A stretch of 64,000 nt of DNA from Emmonsiellopsis sp. PD_33. Lineage: Eukaryota; Ascomycota; Eurotiomycetes; Onygenales; Ajellomycetaceae. This document shows positions 36,961-51,005 of the stretch, piece by piece. The notes beneath the pieces were generated by a model, which did not search any database, had not been told where the DNA came from, and worked only from the letters and a program-made list of their open reading frames with translations. Numbering within the stretch: the stretch's first letter is position 1; each line of letters opens with the position of its first letter. The position numbers and the translations under genes were made by a program. The stretch covers positions 1 through 64,000 of the forward strand of contig JANTQF010000148.1 in assembly GCA_032988165.1 (NCBI GenBank), given 5' to 3'.

Positions 36961-38200
36961 TCATCTCATACTAGATGTAAATCCTATGAGAACTGCTCTT
37001 CCATGCCAAGGCTATTATTACTTAGCTGATATCAGCTCAGCTATTAGTACAGCCTCTACCTGCATCACTGACCTTGATTACTTCATGGAAACCCCAGGAC
37101 ATCAGTTTTTTCTACCCCAATACACTAACATTATGGGGCTGTGATGATGTTATTAACAAGAAAGGCAAGACATATTACTAGGATGTCTATGTGTTTACCA
37201 ACCAGCTTAAGATTACTACTCTAACCAGGGATGCAGCAAGGATCCAATAGAACTTGAATTTATACCTCAAGGGAGAAGTAGAATTCTGGTAGAATCAGAA
37301 ACTAAATAATATTATCTATATGAAACTTATTATAATTAATAATAGAGTAGATGAATGAATTAAGATTCTCTAATGATGATTCTACATTAAGGGTAGTTAA
37401 ATATTATGAAAGCTCAATAAGATAAAGTACTTTCTCTAGGATCTCTATAATAAATATAATTCAACCTCTTATATCCTCAATGTCTCTGCAGCTACAAAAC
37501 ACTGTGGTTAAGAAGAAACTAAGTATGCCCAAGTTCTAAATGCATGGAACAATCTGGATGTTGCCCTACAAGCCACTATTAATAAGCTAGAAGAGGATAT
37601 AATTATTGAAGAATTTACAGAGATTATTCATTACAAGTAGACTAACTGGACAGATTAGTTTGTAAGTAATAATTAATATATGAACAGTATATATAATTAG
37701 TATGAATCCTATTATGATAACTTTACCTCTCAGAGTAATTACTGTGGCTATAGTAGAGGATCATATTCCTACCAGTTTGAATGGCTTGCTTATTAGTATC
37801 AGCCCAGGTATCAAACCCAGAATTATACTAACAGGCAGTACTATGACAGCTACAGCAGAAATGACAATTAATATGGCTATGCTAGCTACTACAACTAGTG
37901 TAATGAGAATTATCAAGATAAAGCTTAGTAAGATCATTCTAAACTATTAGCTCTGAAATAGTAACTTCAGCTTTCAGTACTAGCTAGTAAAAATGTGACT
38001 TAGCTTAGCTAGCAGCTGTGGAACCAGCAGCCACACAAATAAGTAGCATTTTATGCTAATTCTAAGAAGTCAGAGGAGTCTATAGAAGATCCATATAGCT
38101 AGGAAGCTGAGTTTGACCCTTACTACAATGATGTAGAAATGCCCATGAATGATCTATAGGAGTAGTTATATAATAATAATATGTATGATTTAGAGGTAGA
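36960..38200 (+). pseudogene. Element C gag remnant
   Basis: The plus-strand frame reads a Ty3/gypsy capsid-like segment around 37140-37680 with RIP-type stops. Blocks include DVYVFTNQLKITTLTRDAAR and GEVEFWWNQKLN-like sequence. No clear CCHC zinc knuckle was found after it, unlike in elements A and B. Boundaries are approximate. Confidence 0.55.
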
Positions 38201-38249
38201 TACATTTCATGTAGACTCCACAACAGCTATTTATTATAGATGTAGTGAA

Positions 38250-41200
38250 GTGTTTAATTCATATAATAACTTATATAAGTACCTGAAGATTTGCATAGTA
38301 ACTCCACAGGCCTTTCATATAAGCTCTAACTTTACATTATAGGTGATAGTATCTCAGTAATCAGCTGATCTAAATACATCATATAGATATATATTCTGCA
38401 ACTAAAAGTATATTACTATTATAATGTTCTGCTAAGATACCTTCAAGCTATTACTAATATATATAAACTTAGACTGCATGATGATCCTTATAAGCAAGAA
38501 GTTTCTAAAATAGTAATATAATAAAATATCATATCTATTATACCTCTAAATATCAGTTAGAGATGTTAGAGATTTCATGGAGTTCTCAGAGATGATTATA
38601 CTTCTACTCACATTATTAGTAGTCCTACTGGATGAGGAATGTATGTCAGTGCTTACCCAAATCTCAGTAGAGATATATATTATTGATGACCTTTATATCA
38701 ATCTGTTGCTCAGTATAGATAACATGGCACTAGAGGGCATCACTATAGATTTAGATAAGAGGATGCTATAGATAAAGTTGTGTGAGAATGTAGAAGTTAA
38801 GATTTTAGTAATATCAAGAAAAGACCATTAAGTCATCAAGCTAGTATATTTAGATGCTAAAGTCATCATTCCACTCAGATTAGAGGTGAAAATTCCCCTT
38901 AGATATCATCTTGATAAAGAGGAACATCTACCTATAGATAGGGACTATATTTTTGACCCTGCAATGCTACTACTCCAGGCATATATGTAAATTATAGACT
39001 ATAATCTTCTGTTCACTCATGTCATTAATAATATGAATAGGCAGGTAATAATCCCATAGAGATCTCATATTAGTACCTTGAGAGAATACAACACTACTAA
39101 TGCATACTTGATTAACCTCATGACAGAGCTATTAGCTCTCAGCCTTTCTAAATAATAGCTCCAATAGGAGCTAAATAACAACCTGAATATACTAGAATTA
39201 ATAGAGGAATCCCTGCATGCCATCAACATCAATCCTACAGGAGTAGAAGTAAAACTGCCTAATAATATAATAATCTATAGTGATGAGGAAACCATGAAAT
39301 ACTTCACACAGATTTGCAATAAATTCCTTAAAATCTGAAAAGACTATAGTAATACTGTGGACCTATTAGAGGAGGAATGAATGCAGATTCTCCTCTTACT
39401 ACTAGAGGATTGCAAGCTTCAGATACAGGTAAAAGTATACTTTCTAGGCTAAAAGGACTGTGAGATTATAGATGAGCTCTTCAACAAATTACATGCTTAA
39501 GAATGTATGGAATGGGCAATGAATCACACCTCCTTAGAATACCTAGTATTTATAGTATAAAAAGAGGTTAATGAAGTACAGAAAGACTATCCTATAATTA
39601 ATATTAAAGAACTAAATAAGATAGTTGAGCCTGATATATATCTGATGACATAGCAGGTAGAGGTCATCAACTCCATGAAAGAATGCTACTATATTACTAT
39701 TTTTAACTGTATAAGCTTCTTCTATTAATGGAGAGTCTACTGTGACCACTAACAACACTTATTAGTTATATTACACTGTAAACAAGAAATTTCTTTAGTA
39801 GTAATAATGAGATATATAAACTCTCTGATGTATATATAGCATAAAATTGACCTCTTTCTAAAGAAGTTCAAGAAGTTTGTCTGCTATTACATTGATGACC
39901 TAGTCACTGTAAGTGTTATCATGAAAAAACATGATAAATACCTAAGAAAGATCTTCATCTTATTTTATGATAAGAATATAGTCATCAACCTGAAGAAGGT
40001 ATTTATTGATTTCCCTTCAGTTAGATTGCTAGGGCATAAGGTCTTATTTCTAGGCCTCACACTGATGAAGAATTGAATTACTGCACTGGTAAGGATCATA
40101 TTCTCAAGGAACCTGAAGGACCTAAAGACTTATCTTGATATAATAAAATGGCTGTAAAATTACATACTCTTTTATATCTATCATGTAGAGCTCCTATAGG
40201 TGCATAAGATAATACTCCTTAAGGATGCACTAGTGAAAGAGAGATTATAAATCTAATTCTTCATCTGAACACCTCTTGAAAAGCCCATGGAAAAAGAAGA
40301 GAAGGCTTTTAATGATATATAAATAGTATTTACTAAGGATCTGTTTCTGGTACATCATAATAGCATGTGATATCTCTTCTTCAATGTTGATGCTTCTAAA
40401 TAGAGAGGTTTTAACATGATGATATTCCATGTAAAATCAGAATGAGCACTACTTAAAAAGTTATAACATGAAAAAGCCCCAGACTTTGAGACCCCATCTT
40501 CATTAATCATAATGAAATCAATTATGTTCCTCTCTAAGATCTTGACACCAGTAGAAACCTAATACTAGCTAATAAAACTAGAGGTTATATGTCTGGTTTA
40601 AATGCTCAAAAAAGTGTAATATATGGTTAAGATCATGGAGCTTCCAGTGGTCATATACACTGACCACTCAGCCACACTATAGATTACCAGATAGATGTCA
40701 CTGACTATCTTATTTATAGATAAGCTCAACTTGAGGCTCATTCAGACTGCCCAGTACATATAGTAATTCAACCTATAGATATTTTATAAACCTGGCTGCA
40801 CACACATTATTTCAGATGCCCTGTCTTAATTGCAGTTAAATACACCTACAGATCAGAATGAGCCCCTGGAAGATCTAGCTATTAAGATCATAAATATACT
40901 CCTAGTGAATTACACAGTAATAATAATTATAATGTCCTTATAGTTCTAATAAAGACTTCTTAATGTCTATCAGTAAGACTTAAGACTAGCTATAATCCTA
41001 GAAGTCATAAAGGTAAATAGCACACTGCCCATAGAAAATCAGATTAAGTTGTCATATCATATTAACCTCAATAATAGCCTACTATATTATAAATATAGTG
41101 ACACTGCATAGCTCTACATTTCCTGACCTCTCATTAATAATGTTATTAAAATCATGCACTCAGATGCACATCTCAGACCCCAGTAAACTATAAAGAAACT

Positions 41201-42530
41201 AAATGAATTATTCATCTACAAGAAGTCTCACCTTGTTAAGAAGTATATTTATTACTGTCTCAGCTGCCTATAAAATGCTATTTATTAATATAAGCTATAT
41301 AACACACTGTAGCTAATCATTATGGAGTCATCTCCATTTCATATCATTATAATCAATATTGTCCTTAGTCTCTCTAAGGGCTGATTCAATGCTAGCATAA
41401 CTATTACTTGCAAGGTAAGCAAGAGGATAGCCTTCATTCTAGAATGCTAAGATTGGAATGCAGAATCCTGAGCCAAGCTATTTATCAAGTAGTTAATGAT
41501 AGGTGACTAGGATACTCTAGCTTGTATTATCTCAGATAGAGACAAGAAGTTTCTCAGTAAATTCTAGGTAATAATCTTCAAGTTCTTAGGGGTAGAGCTC
41601 CTCTATATCATAGCATACTACCCTCAAGTAGATGGCCAGTCAGAGATCACAAATTAAATGTATGAGATTGCCCTCAGACACATGATTATAGCCCTGAAAG
41701 ATTTATAAGAATAAGAGGACTTAGCTCTCTTACTCTAAGCACTCTTTAATAGTGCTATGGCATCAGTAATAGGAATATCCCTCTACTAATATATGTATAG
41801 TTAAAAGCTTAAGACTCTACTTTAACTAGTACAGGCATTTCAAGATCAGAGCTCCCAAGATTTCTCTAGTTATTTTAATGTGAATGAGGCACTTCACACT
41901 GCAGCAGTGTTCATGAAAAAGTATTATAATAAGAAGCACACATTGAAATTCTTTGCTATAGATAATAAGATGCTTCTTCAGATTAGTAAAGAATATAATA
42001 CATTACTACTTCAAGCTTACTAGTATAGTAAGTTTACCCCTCAGTATGCAGACTCCTTTATAATTCATTGCTGAGTTAGCAGCCTTACCTACCTTCTGAA
42101 CCTCTCAGCATACTTCTGCATACATCCTGTGATTTTCATTATCCATCTGGAACTCACCCCACAGAAGGAAGACCTCTTTGGACACACTCTACTAGTACTA
42201 GACTTTATTATAATGGAAGAAGATTCAGATGAATGGAAATTATATGAGATAGAAAAAATAATAGTAAAATAAATAAAGACTCTTAAATGCAGCAATAAGA
42301 TTAAATACCTCATAAGATGGAAGAGCTATAACCTAGAAGAAAATAGATGATACCTAGAGCATGCTCTTCAAGAGGCAAAGAAGCTTATATAATAATATGA
42401 GTATGATCAGGAAGAATCTATATTACTAATAAGACTACAATGAGGTTACTCTGCAAAAGTAGCAGCCTAGCCTTTCAAAAAACCCAAAAGAACCCCAAAA
42501 GTGCTGTGATGTTTATAAAATATAAATTAG
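38250..42530 (+). pseudogene. Element C pol remnant (PR-RT-RNase H-integrase-chromodomain)
   Basis: A polyprotein frame broken by RIP-type stops. The reverse-transcriptase active site reads YIDD (39888-39899) and its two aspartates survive. RNase H motifs FFNVDASK (about 40378) and VIYTDHSA (about 40650) follow. The integrase has a zinc-binding-like start (HSDAHLRP ... CLSC, about 41160-41270), ISDRDKKF (about 41535) and YPQVDGQSEITN (about 41620). A chromodomain-like segment YLIRWKSYN lies near 42310. Together these define the Ty3/gypsy order. Not functional as it stands. Confidence 0.75.
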
Positions 42531-45436
42531 AAAGAAAAACATGTAATTACTAGTTATAAAGATTCTATACCCCTGCATGATATTAACATCTTTATTGCCT
42601 AATTAAGTTCTTTATTTTATAGAATCTCCATCACCTTATTGTCACATTAGCTTATATAAATAGCATCTCCATGTACCCACACATTTATATTCATAATAGT
42701 ATTATTCTACCAGTCTACTCAAACTCTAATATGTATTTCCCCACTATTTAGTTATTCTACATCTCACTGTTTGCTAATATGTTTGCTGCACACTCCCATC
42801 ATCTTAATTATATTCACTATATGTAATGAACCCCATCTCACTGAGGAATCTACTAAAAGTTATAGATCTTTCATGATGAACATTATTTCCACAATGAGAC
42901 ATGAAATAAACATTTACAGAATATAGGAATTTCTTATGGTATTAAAGGATTCAACCTTCAAAATCTGCAGATATTCACAATCATTATCATGGTAAGTTCA
43001 CTGACAATACTTCACTAATCTCACACACATATAATCTACTTAAAATCACCCCTTCCTACTCTTACCTACTCACACTTACACACCTACCTTCATGCTATAA
43101 GATGTGAAGTCACCATGGTACCCCACAGCAGTAAAGATAATAATAAAGATAGAGTAAAGAAGGCTAAAGATAAAAATGCCTCTGCATTTAAAATCATAAA
43201 GTAATATGAATCTACTGGTGTACCCCTTATGTCAGCAAAAACCCCCAGAAAGAGATGCTAAACACTTTAGTTAGCTACTAATTTCCTGGCCAGCACAATG
43301 AACTTCACAGACCTTAATATTAGTAATAGCTTCTTTGTGGGCAGAGCTGATAACATAAAGGGGAAACAAAGAATAATAAATGAGGAGGTAGATGAGAAGC
43401 AAGTAAAACAGACACTTAAGGCTTTAAATTACCTAGACTAAGAAATAGATATATTCATTATGAACATAAAACATCATAAATTCTCTATTATAATTATTAA
43501 TATAATGTTAGTCTCAGCTCTGCAAACTATCATCACTAGCCTGAAAGATCAGAGATGTAGTTAAATACTCTATAATAACAGACTAATTCCCTAATTGAAA
43601 GACTATAAAGTAAGACAAGCTAAGAAAGAAAATGTAACTCTAATACCCTTCATTATTAGAAATTCCTTATAATTTTCAGTTCTAAAAATATATGTAGACC
43701 CAGGAAAGAGCTGAAACTTTTAAGGCTCTGAGCTGAAAGAATCTCTGCTGAAGCCTTGAGTAAAACACCTGAAGGTTAAAATTGGAATGATGATTGATGA
43801 GATTAAAGATAAATAAAATAAGAATAATAAGACTGGTGATGTGAAAATAATTAATAATGTAAATAAACCTGTCTTCCTCTGAAATACCTCCTATAATTTA
43901 GGTTATAAAGCATGCAATTCCCTCAGAAAATACCTTAGTAAGAGTGAGATCAGATACAATAATACATATACAACCAGAGAAGTATGTTAGCAAGCTGTGC
44001 TAAACATTCAAAGTAGATACAAGGTAGATAAGTATATTATAAATGAGGAGTAATATGTATGTCTATAAGATTAGAGAGTCACAGTGTAAAACTGGGAAAT
44101 CAATATTCTACTAAATAAATAGGAATGCTAGAACACTGTGATCTTCCTATCAGATATGACTGAGCAAGATGTTATAAACACTATAAATAACCTCTACTAT
44201 TAGAATTATCAGAAGTAAATTAAGCAAATTTAATTCTTCTACATTAGACACCCTTTCATAACATACATTCTAGCTTAGAGACTTGACTGTATAGAAACTG
44301 AGGTTCTTAAATACCTATGAAATGATGATTAGGTTATAACTGACAGATCAGTAGACATACCAGAGAATGCTAATGATGAAGGATATATTAGTGATAATAA
44401 CTCCACTAACATCAGTGCTCTCTTAGATAATTGTTAGGCTTGCAATAAAACTCCATCCCTACAACTAGAGAGTCATAAAACTGCCATAGAGACTCTAATA
44501 GTTGTCATAAAGGCTCTCATACTATATGTCATCAAGGGAAGTAAGGAAGTAGTCTGACATGTCATGACTCTATGTAATATAGAAGCACAGCCAGTATATA
44601 ATATGATGAATAACTGGAAATCCACAGGCACCTCATACAATAAGATGACTATCATAAGCAATCAGGAACTGTGCTGTATAGCTAAGAACATTATAAAATG
44701 ATAGGGAAAGTAACTTAATAATCTCACAGAGAATACCTATATGACTAGAACCTCTAGTATTATTAATAAAGACATGTACATCTGTGAAGATATTATTAAA
44801 TGCATTATAAAACTATACTAGCTAAAACAATATGAGGTAGAGATTATAATTAAAATACTACATGTATCCAGCACTACATTTTATAACATGTTTGTTATAG
44901 TGGACAGGCAACTGTGAAGGGCCCTATAGAAACTTAATGACACTAATGCTAATAATGTCTTTAAATCTCAGAGTTAATAACTTAATTAGAAGAAGCCTAG
45001 TGGTAAAATTTAAGAAGGCCTGCTCAGCCCTTTCTTCACACAGGAGATTCCATAGATTTACCCTCTCAAAGCTGAACAAGCAGTTAAGATAGTTATCATA
45101 TTAAGTAATATATAGCTTGAAAAAGCTACAGACCTTGTTCAGCAGTGAATTGATCTGGGTGTTTCATATAATCATATTATGTTCATGGATGTTGATACCA
45201 GACAGAAAGTGATAAAAAACCTCATTAATTACTAAGAAGTAGCAGGAGAAATCATGGCCTACTAAGAAAAGATTTTATTAGAAAGTCTCAAGGCCAATAA
45301 AGATCACACACAAGCAGTATGATGCATAGCTTGGCTGTGTAAAATCAGCAATGACAATGTAAATACTCTGGCAGGTTGCTGGAATGAGAAAGAAGTATTA
45401 TTCTATATAATTAAAAAAATGATAATGTAGTAAATC

Positions 45437-45690
45437 TGTAACAGGTGCACTCTAATAAGTGGATCATGCAAGTTATATGCTAGAATCAAAATTGTAATTA
45501 TTAGAGAAAGGAAGGAAAAAGGAAAAGGAATCATAAGATCATGCAATATAAATAGAAGGGAATTACATGAGGTCAGAGCAGATAAATATTCATATGAAGG
45601 CTCAGTTAGAGGCATCTGATTGGGCAGTCAGAGATTGGGTGAAGTTCAGGCAAGCTATGAATATAGAGTATAAGGGTGTAGCCCTTCACA
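45437..45690 (-). repeat. Element A 3' LTR
   Basis: 254 bp. On the plus strand it starts TGTAACAGGTGCAC and ends GTAGCCCTTCACA. Same length as its partner at 50752-51005 and as the LTRs of element B. Confidence 0.92.
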
Positions 45691-45699
45691 TTATCCCCC

Positions 45700-48600
45700 C
45701 CTATTTGGTTTCAGAGGGTAGGTAGGAGGGTTCAGAGAATTGGGTGCAGCACAGTGCAGGTGGAGTCTTATTAAATGGGTGCAGTTCTTCATAATAGGTA
45801 AGTGCAGTGATATCCTGCAGGGTGGAGATCAGTTCCCATGAAGGGGCCTCATATCTGAGCCACTTCACTAGATACTGAAATCCTCATCCATGGTAGTAGC
45901 AGTTGAGAATGACTTCAATCTCATATTCTATCTCATTATCTTCCCTGATGATGCCAGGTGGATGTCAGTCAGTAATCTCTTGCAAGAAAAATGAATTGGT
46001 AGAGGCCTTGCAGAGCAGGTTTATGTGAAACATATTGTAGATCCCAGGTGGTATGTCAAGGTAGTAGTTATGACTTCTCAGAACTTCAATGATGGTGTAC
46101 TTGACATATTGATAGTCAAGTGTGTGAGATGGGCAATTAGTTGTAATGTTTCAGAGATCTAGCTAAACCTTATTATCTACCTTATAGTATTCAGTGGGGT
46201 TTCAGTGGGTATTTGTGTGGTCCTGTTGGTCTTACTGGGCACTGGCCATGAAGAATTCAGCTCACTTGTAGGCTTACTAGAGTTTCAAGATGATGGTATC
46301 TGCAATTTGAATTGAACTGTAGGGTGAAGTGGAAGATTCAGGCAATTCAGTAAGATTAAGGACTTTAAGGTTGTAACTGTGTGAGAGGAAAAATGGGCTA
46401 ACATCAGTACTAATAGTGTTATAATTATTAATTGTGAGTTTAGCATGTGGGAGGAGTTCATTTCAGTCATCCTGAGCATATAAATAGAACTTTTAGAGGT
46501 AGTTCTTAGTTGTCTGAATCATACATTCAGTGTTGCTGTTAGTTTTGGGGTGATAGGTAGTTAAGAGGTATTAGAAGATCTTAAGAAGCTAATAGATTCA
46601 GGTCCAGACAGCTCTGATGAACTGGGTTTCATAGTCTGAGATAATTGTATGGGGTAGATCATACTGGTAATAAAATGAACTTTAGAGGAAGACTTTAGCC
46701 ACTGTGGGTGCATCCATCTTCACACAGGGTTTGAGGATAACACCTTTACTGAGGTGGTTAACAATGATAAGAATATTCTTGTAGCTGTTGCTCATGGGGA
46801 GATCCACTGTGAAATTAATAGTGACATTGTGTCAGACATGTTTGGGGATTGAGAGAAATTTGAGTAGACCTTAATAGTAGTTCTACCAGGCAATGATGAA
46901 TCAGCAGATATTGCAATTCTAAGTGAACTGTTGGATGCTCTGAGACATATCAGATCAGTAGAAATCTTGAGACAAAATTTAGTAGAGTACTTTATAATCT
47001 GAATGGCTGGTCATCAGAGAATTATGAGTTTCTTGCATGATTTAAGTATATAATAGTTCTGAATTAGGAACCTACTACCTCCCCTGAAAGTATAGTTAGG
47101 AGTTGGGGTCTATGGAGCATTTAGTGATGTTAACACAGACTTAAAGTTCAGATGGAAAATAATGAGCTTTATCTCAGACAATCTGAGTCATCATCTGAAG
47201 GTGTTTATTGGAGGTAGCAGTAGTGTCCCAGAGTCTCTGGAGTGGGAATGAGATGGTTATGATTAACAGAGCAACAGATAAGACATGTATTGCTCTGTGC
47301 AGTGTTGCTTTGAATTCTTTGAGAATCTGTAGATCTAGTAGTCTCTATTTGTAGTTCACCTAGTGAGTATTGAAGTCTTCAGAAGGTATATTCTATTCAC
47401 ATTGGGAGAGGGCATCAGCCATGGAGTTCTCTGTGCCAGGACAGTAATAAATTGTAAAATGAAAGTGGCTGAGAAACTTGGCCCAGCACATCTAGCACTT
47501 AGAGAGTTTATGGGTTATTATGAAATATCAGAGATTCTTATGATCTATGATGATTTTAAAGTCTTTCATACTGCAGAGTTTGGAGTCTCATTCCTCTAGA
47601 TATTAGATGATGATGAGGAGTTCCTTGTCATAGATCTTATAGTTGGCTTTAACAGGACTAAGCTTTTTGAACATGAATGTGCAGGGTTACAGGATGTCTT
47701 TATTATTTCATTGCATGAGAGCACTGCCTATGATGTAACCAGAAGAGTCTGTTTCAACTACTATTAAGTGGTCAGGGTTAAATGTGATGAGTATTAGGGT
47801 AGAGATGAACATTTGCTTAAGGTGTGTAAATACCTTGTCTGTTTCCTTAGACCATTGAAACTACTGGTCTTTATGTGTGAGATCAGTCAGTAGTTGGATG
47901 ATGTCAGAAAAATCTTGAATGAAGTATTAATAGAAATTCATAAATTCTAGGAAGTTTTGCATGTCTTTTATGGTTGTAGGAGCCTCTCATTTAAGGATAG
48001 CAGTGATCTTCTTGGGGTCCATATGGACTTCCTTCCCTGTCTCTATGATGAAGCTGAGGTAGGTCATCTCTTGAACTTTGAAGGTAGATTTATTGATGTT
48101 GATTGGAAGATCATACTCATAAAGGTAGGTGAGGATTTTTTGGATGTACTCTTAATGTTACTTGCAGGATCCATCAGTGAAGATGAGGATGTCATTGAGG
48201 TAGATGAAAGTAAATTCATCTAAATAGTCTTATAAGGCCTAGTTGATGTATTTCTGGAAGGTGCTCAGAGTGTTTATGAGGCTAAAGAGGGTAACTGTTC
48301 ATTTAAATAGATCATATCTCATGTAAAAGATAGTTAGTCATTCATCTTCTTCTGCAATTTAGATCTTATAGAATGCAGAAATAACATCCAGCTTTGTGAA
48401 CTACTTGACTCAGCTAATCTATTTGAGAGTCTCATTGATTAATGGTAGTAGGTAATGATCTTTTCAGATGAGGTAGTTAAGGCCCTGATAGTTGACACAG
48501 AACTAGAGGTCTTCATCTGGCTTTTTCATGAAGAGTACAGGTATGCCTACAGGTAAATTGCTAACTCAGATGAAACCCTTATCTAAAAGATCATTAAGGG

Positions 48601-49400
48601 TCTTACAGAGCACAAGCAGTTCATTATGTGACATATTGTACAGTAGTTTCTAGGGTAGCTGAGAGTCTTTACCATCTATCTTCTCAAGTTTAATATGGTA
48701 GTCATGCATATTGTAGAATGGCAGGAGCTTCTCAGTAGCCTTATAATTAAAAATATTAAGGAATTTATGGTATTATAGAGGGAGGACTGTCATGGAGTTG
48801 GTCTTCAGCTTCTTAGAGAGTTGTAAGAGAGCCTTCTTTATGTTAGCTATACTGGCAGTGAAGATTTCAATGGGAGGTTGAGACTTGAATTTCCAATTGT
48901 AGCTTTAGAGGAGGTTATAAGTATTAGTAGAGATTTAGTGAAGGTCAGCAGTCTTGTGAACATCTTTTTTAGAGACATGGATGCCTCTAGGGAATACAAT
49001 GTATTGGTTGTGAGCATCAATGAGAGCTTGATGTTCAGATAGCTATAATAGGCCTAGTATGAAGTTGTATGGGAGATTCTCAATCTCATATATATAGGTG
49101 TTTTCTTGGAGAAATCTGCTAATATTAACATCAAGCTTCACCATGTTTCATACAAAGCTGCCTGTGTCACCATTGACACCTTTAATCTTTTGGGGGTTGA
49201 TTGGGATATATGAGAGGTTATGATAGTTAACCATGTGAGGGTGAATTATTGAATAGTAATAGCAACCACTGTCCATCATAGCATTCATATTAAAAGAATG
49301 ATTAACTATGATAGGTATAAGAATTACTGAAATAGTTATTTTCTTCTCAAAGGTCTTCCTATCTAACTCTGGGAGCTTCTACTTGTGATTTCATGTGGAA
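45700..49400 (-). pseudogene. Element A pol remnant
   Basis: Minus-strand polyprotein with RIP-type stops. The protease active site MMDSGC is at about 49265-49279. The RT motif YLNDILIFTDGS is at about 48170-48202, with GAT to AAT changing the first Asp. Integrase core sequence lies around 46.7-46.8 kb. A chromodomain (FQYLVKWLRYEAPSWE) lies at about 45830-45890, near the C-terminus. The chromodomain places it among chromoviruses. Confidence 0.78.
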
Positions 49401-50735
49401 GCTAGTCTTTTCCCAAGTCTGACTTAGTGTCTTCAAAGTCTTCCTCCTCTTCAGGCTTGATTTGTACATTTATGAACTATATGGGCAGTTTCAGGGGAAT
49501 ATGAGTTTTGTGGCAGTCAGCAGCTTTGTGCCCAGATTTATCACAGTTGATGCAGACACCTTGGGTGCAGTAGTCAATGATGGTGGTAGTGGTCATATTT
49601 AGGATGCAGAATGCATTTGTGCAAGTAGGCCCTGTAAGTGTCTAGTTCATAGCATTTAGGTTCTTTGGTAGAGAGGTCTTGAGGAAGGCCTCTCCAGAGG
49701 TGGTAGGAGCACCACCATGGATTTGGCCCTGAATGGCCTTGATCTTGGATAGGTTGTTCTCTATGCCACAGAGCTTCATACAATATTTGAGATACATAGG
49801 GGGTTCAATGGAGATAACAGTCTACTGCAGGAGTTTGAACTTGATGGCTTTCTTGAGTAGAGCCTTCTTGACAGTGTCATCTCATAGCTGACTGCTGGCT
49901 TCCAGGATCTTCTGATCAAATCTTGGAAGAAAGGTAGAGAGTAAATTGATTTTCTGGTGAATGCTGTGCAGCTAGGTCAGGGCCTTCTGGGCTACTGAAG
50001 GATTGGAGAAAAGGATGTCAAGCTGGTTAAGAATGATATTGGAGGTTATAGGAATAAGTTTGGTATTAGCCTTCATTTAAGGGTGAAATTGGGTGATAGC
50101 AGTGCCAGAGAGTTAGGTATAGATGTATCAGGCCTGGTCAGTGGGGGATCTAATTGCAAGGCTATTTAAAGTGATTTTGGCCTCCACACTGAGGCACCAG
50201 ATAGAGTATTTGGAGACTTATTTGCCTGTGAATTTCTCAAGGGTGATGAGCCTTTCTTTCAGGTGTCTTAGGAAGTCCTCAAAAGGAGCAGTCAGATGAG
50301 CAGGAGTCAGGACAGGAGCTGAAGTCAGTGTGAGTATATGATTTTATTTGATGATGAGGTCAATCTTATTTGTAAGCTATTAGATAAAGTTTTGGAATTC
50401 AGCATTAAGGCCCTGAGAAGAGGTGCTATCTTCATGCAGAGAGTTCATGTTCATGATGGATTCAAAAGATTGCTTGGATTTAGAGAGTTTGGAGGATTCA
50501 GGAAGTTCAGAGGATTTAGAAAGTTTAGAGGAAAATCTCATGAGATATTAATACAGACTATCAGGGCTTTAAGGCCTTTCACTGACATGTTATCTGATAG
50601 AGCTGAGCTGAGTGAGTTGTATTTCAGATTTTGGAAGAGTTTACTGTACATGCAGGTTATATTTGGAAAAATCTACTATACATGTAAATTACATTTAGAG
50701 GATGAATATAATGAGGATCTCTAAGAAGAGATCAA
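49400..50735 (-). pseudogene. Element A gag remnant with CCHC knuckle
   Basis: Minus-strand gag frame. The zinc knuckle CINCDKSGHKAADC (CX2CX4HX4C) lies at 49513-49554 and is intact as a motif. The N-terminal part runs up to the 5' LTR. Stops interrupt it. Confidence 0.75.
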
Positions 50736-50751
50736 GTGAGCAATTACAAAA

Positions 50752-51005
50752 TGTAATGAGTGCATTCTGATAAGTGGATCATATGAGCTATATGCTAGAA
50801 TCAAGATTATAATCATTAGAGAAAGGAAGGAAAAAGGAAAAGAAATTGTGAGATTATGCAATATAAATAGAAGGGAATTACATGAGGTCAGAGCAGATAA
50901 ATATTCATATGAAGGCTCAGTCAGAGGTGTCTGATTGAGCAGTTGGAGATCAGGTGAAGTTTGGGTGAGCTATAGATATAGGGTATAAGGGTGTAGCCCT
51001 TCATA
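50752..51005 (-). repeat. Element A 5' LTR
   Basis: 254 bp. On the plus strand it starts TGTAATGAGTGCATTC and ends GTAGCCCTTCATA, where the last CA has become TA by a C-to-T change. Confidence 0.92.

Larger units (their letters stand above)
45437..51005 (-). mobile_element. Element A: chromodomain Ty3/gypsy retrotransposon, nested in element C
   Basis: Complete but mutated element of 5569 bp on the minus strand. LTRs of 254 bp each lie at 45437-45690 and 50752-51005. The 5-bp target duplication is AAATC (45432-45436 and 51006-51010). In minus orientation the LTR begins TGTGAAGGGCTACACCC. A purine tract AATAGGGGGGGATAA abuts the 3' LTR at about 45691-45705. Gag with a zinc knuckle, aspartic protease, RT-RNase H, integrase and a chromodomain follow in that order. 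The RT active site is YLND instead of YLDD, so its first catalytic Asp has been lost. Differences between the LTRs that I compared are transitions. It sits inside the extra frame of element C, so it inserted later than C. Confidence 0.92.
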
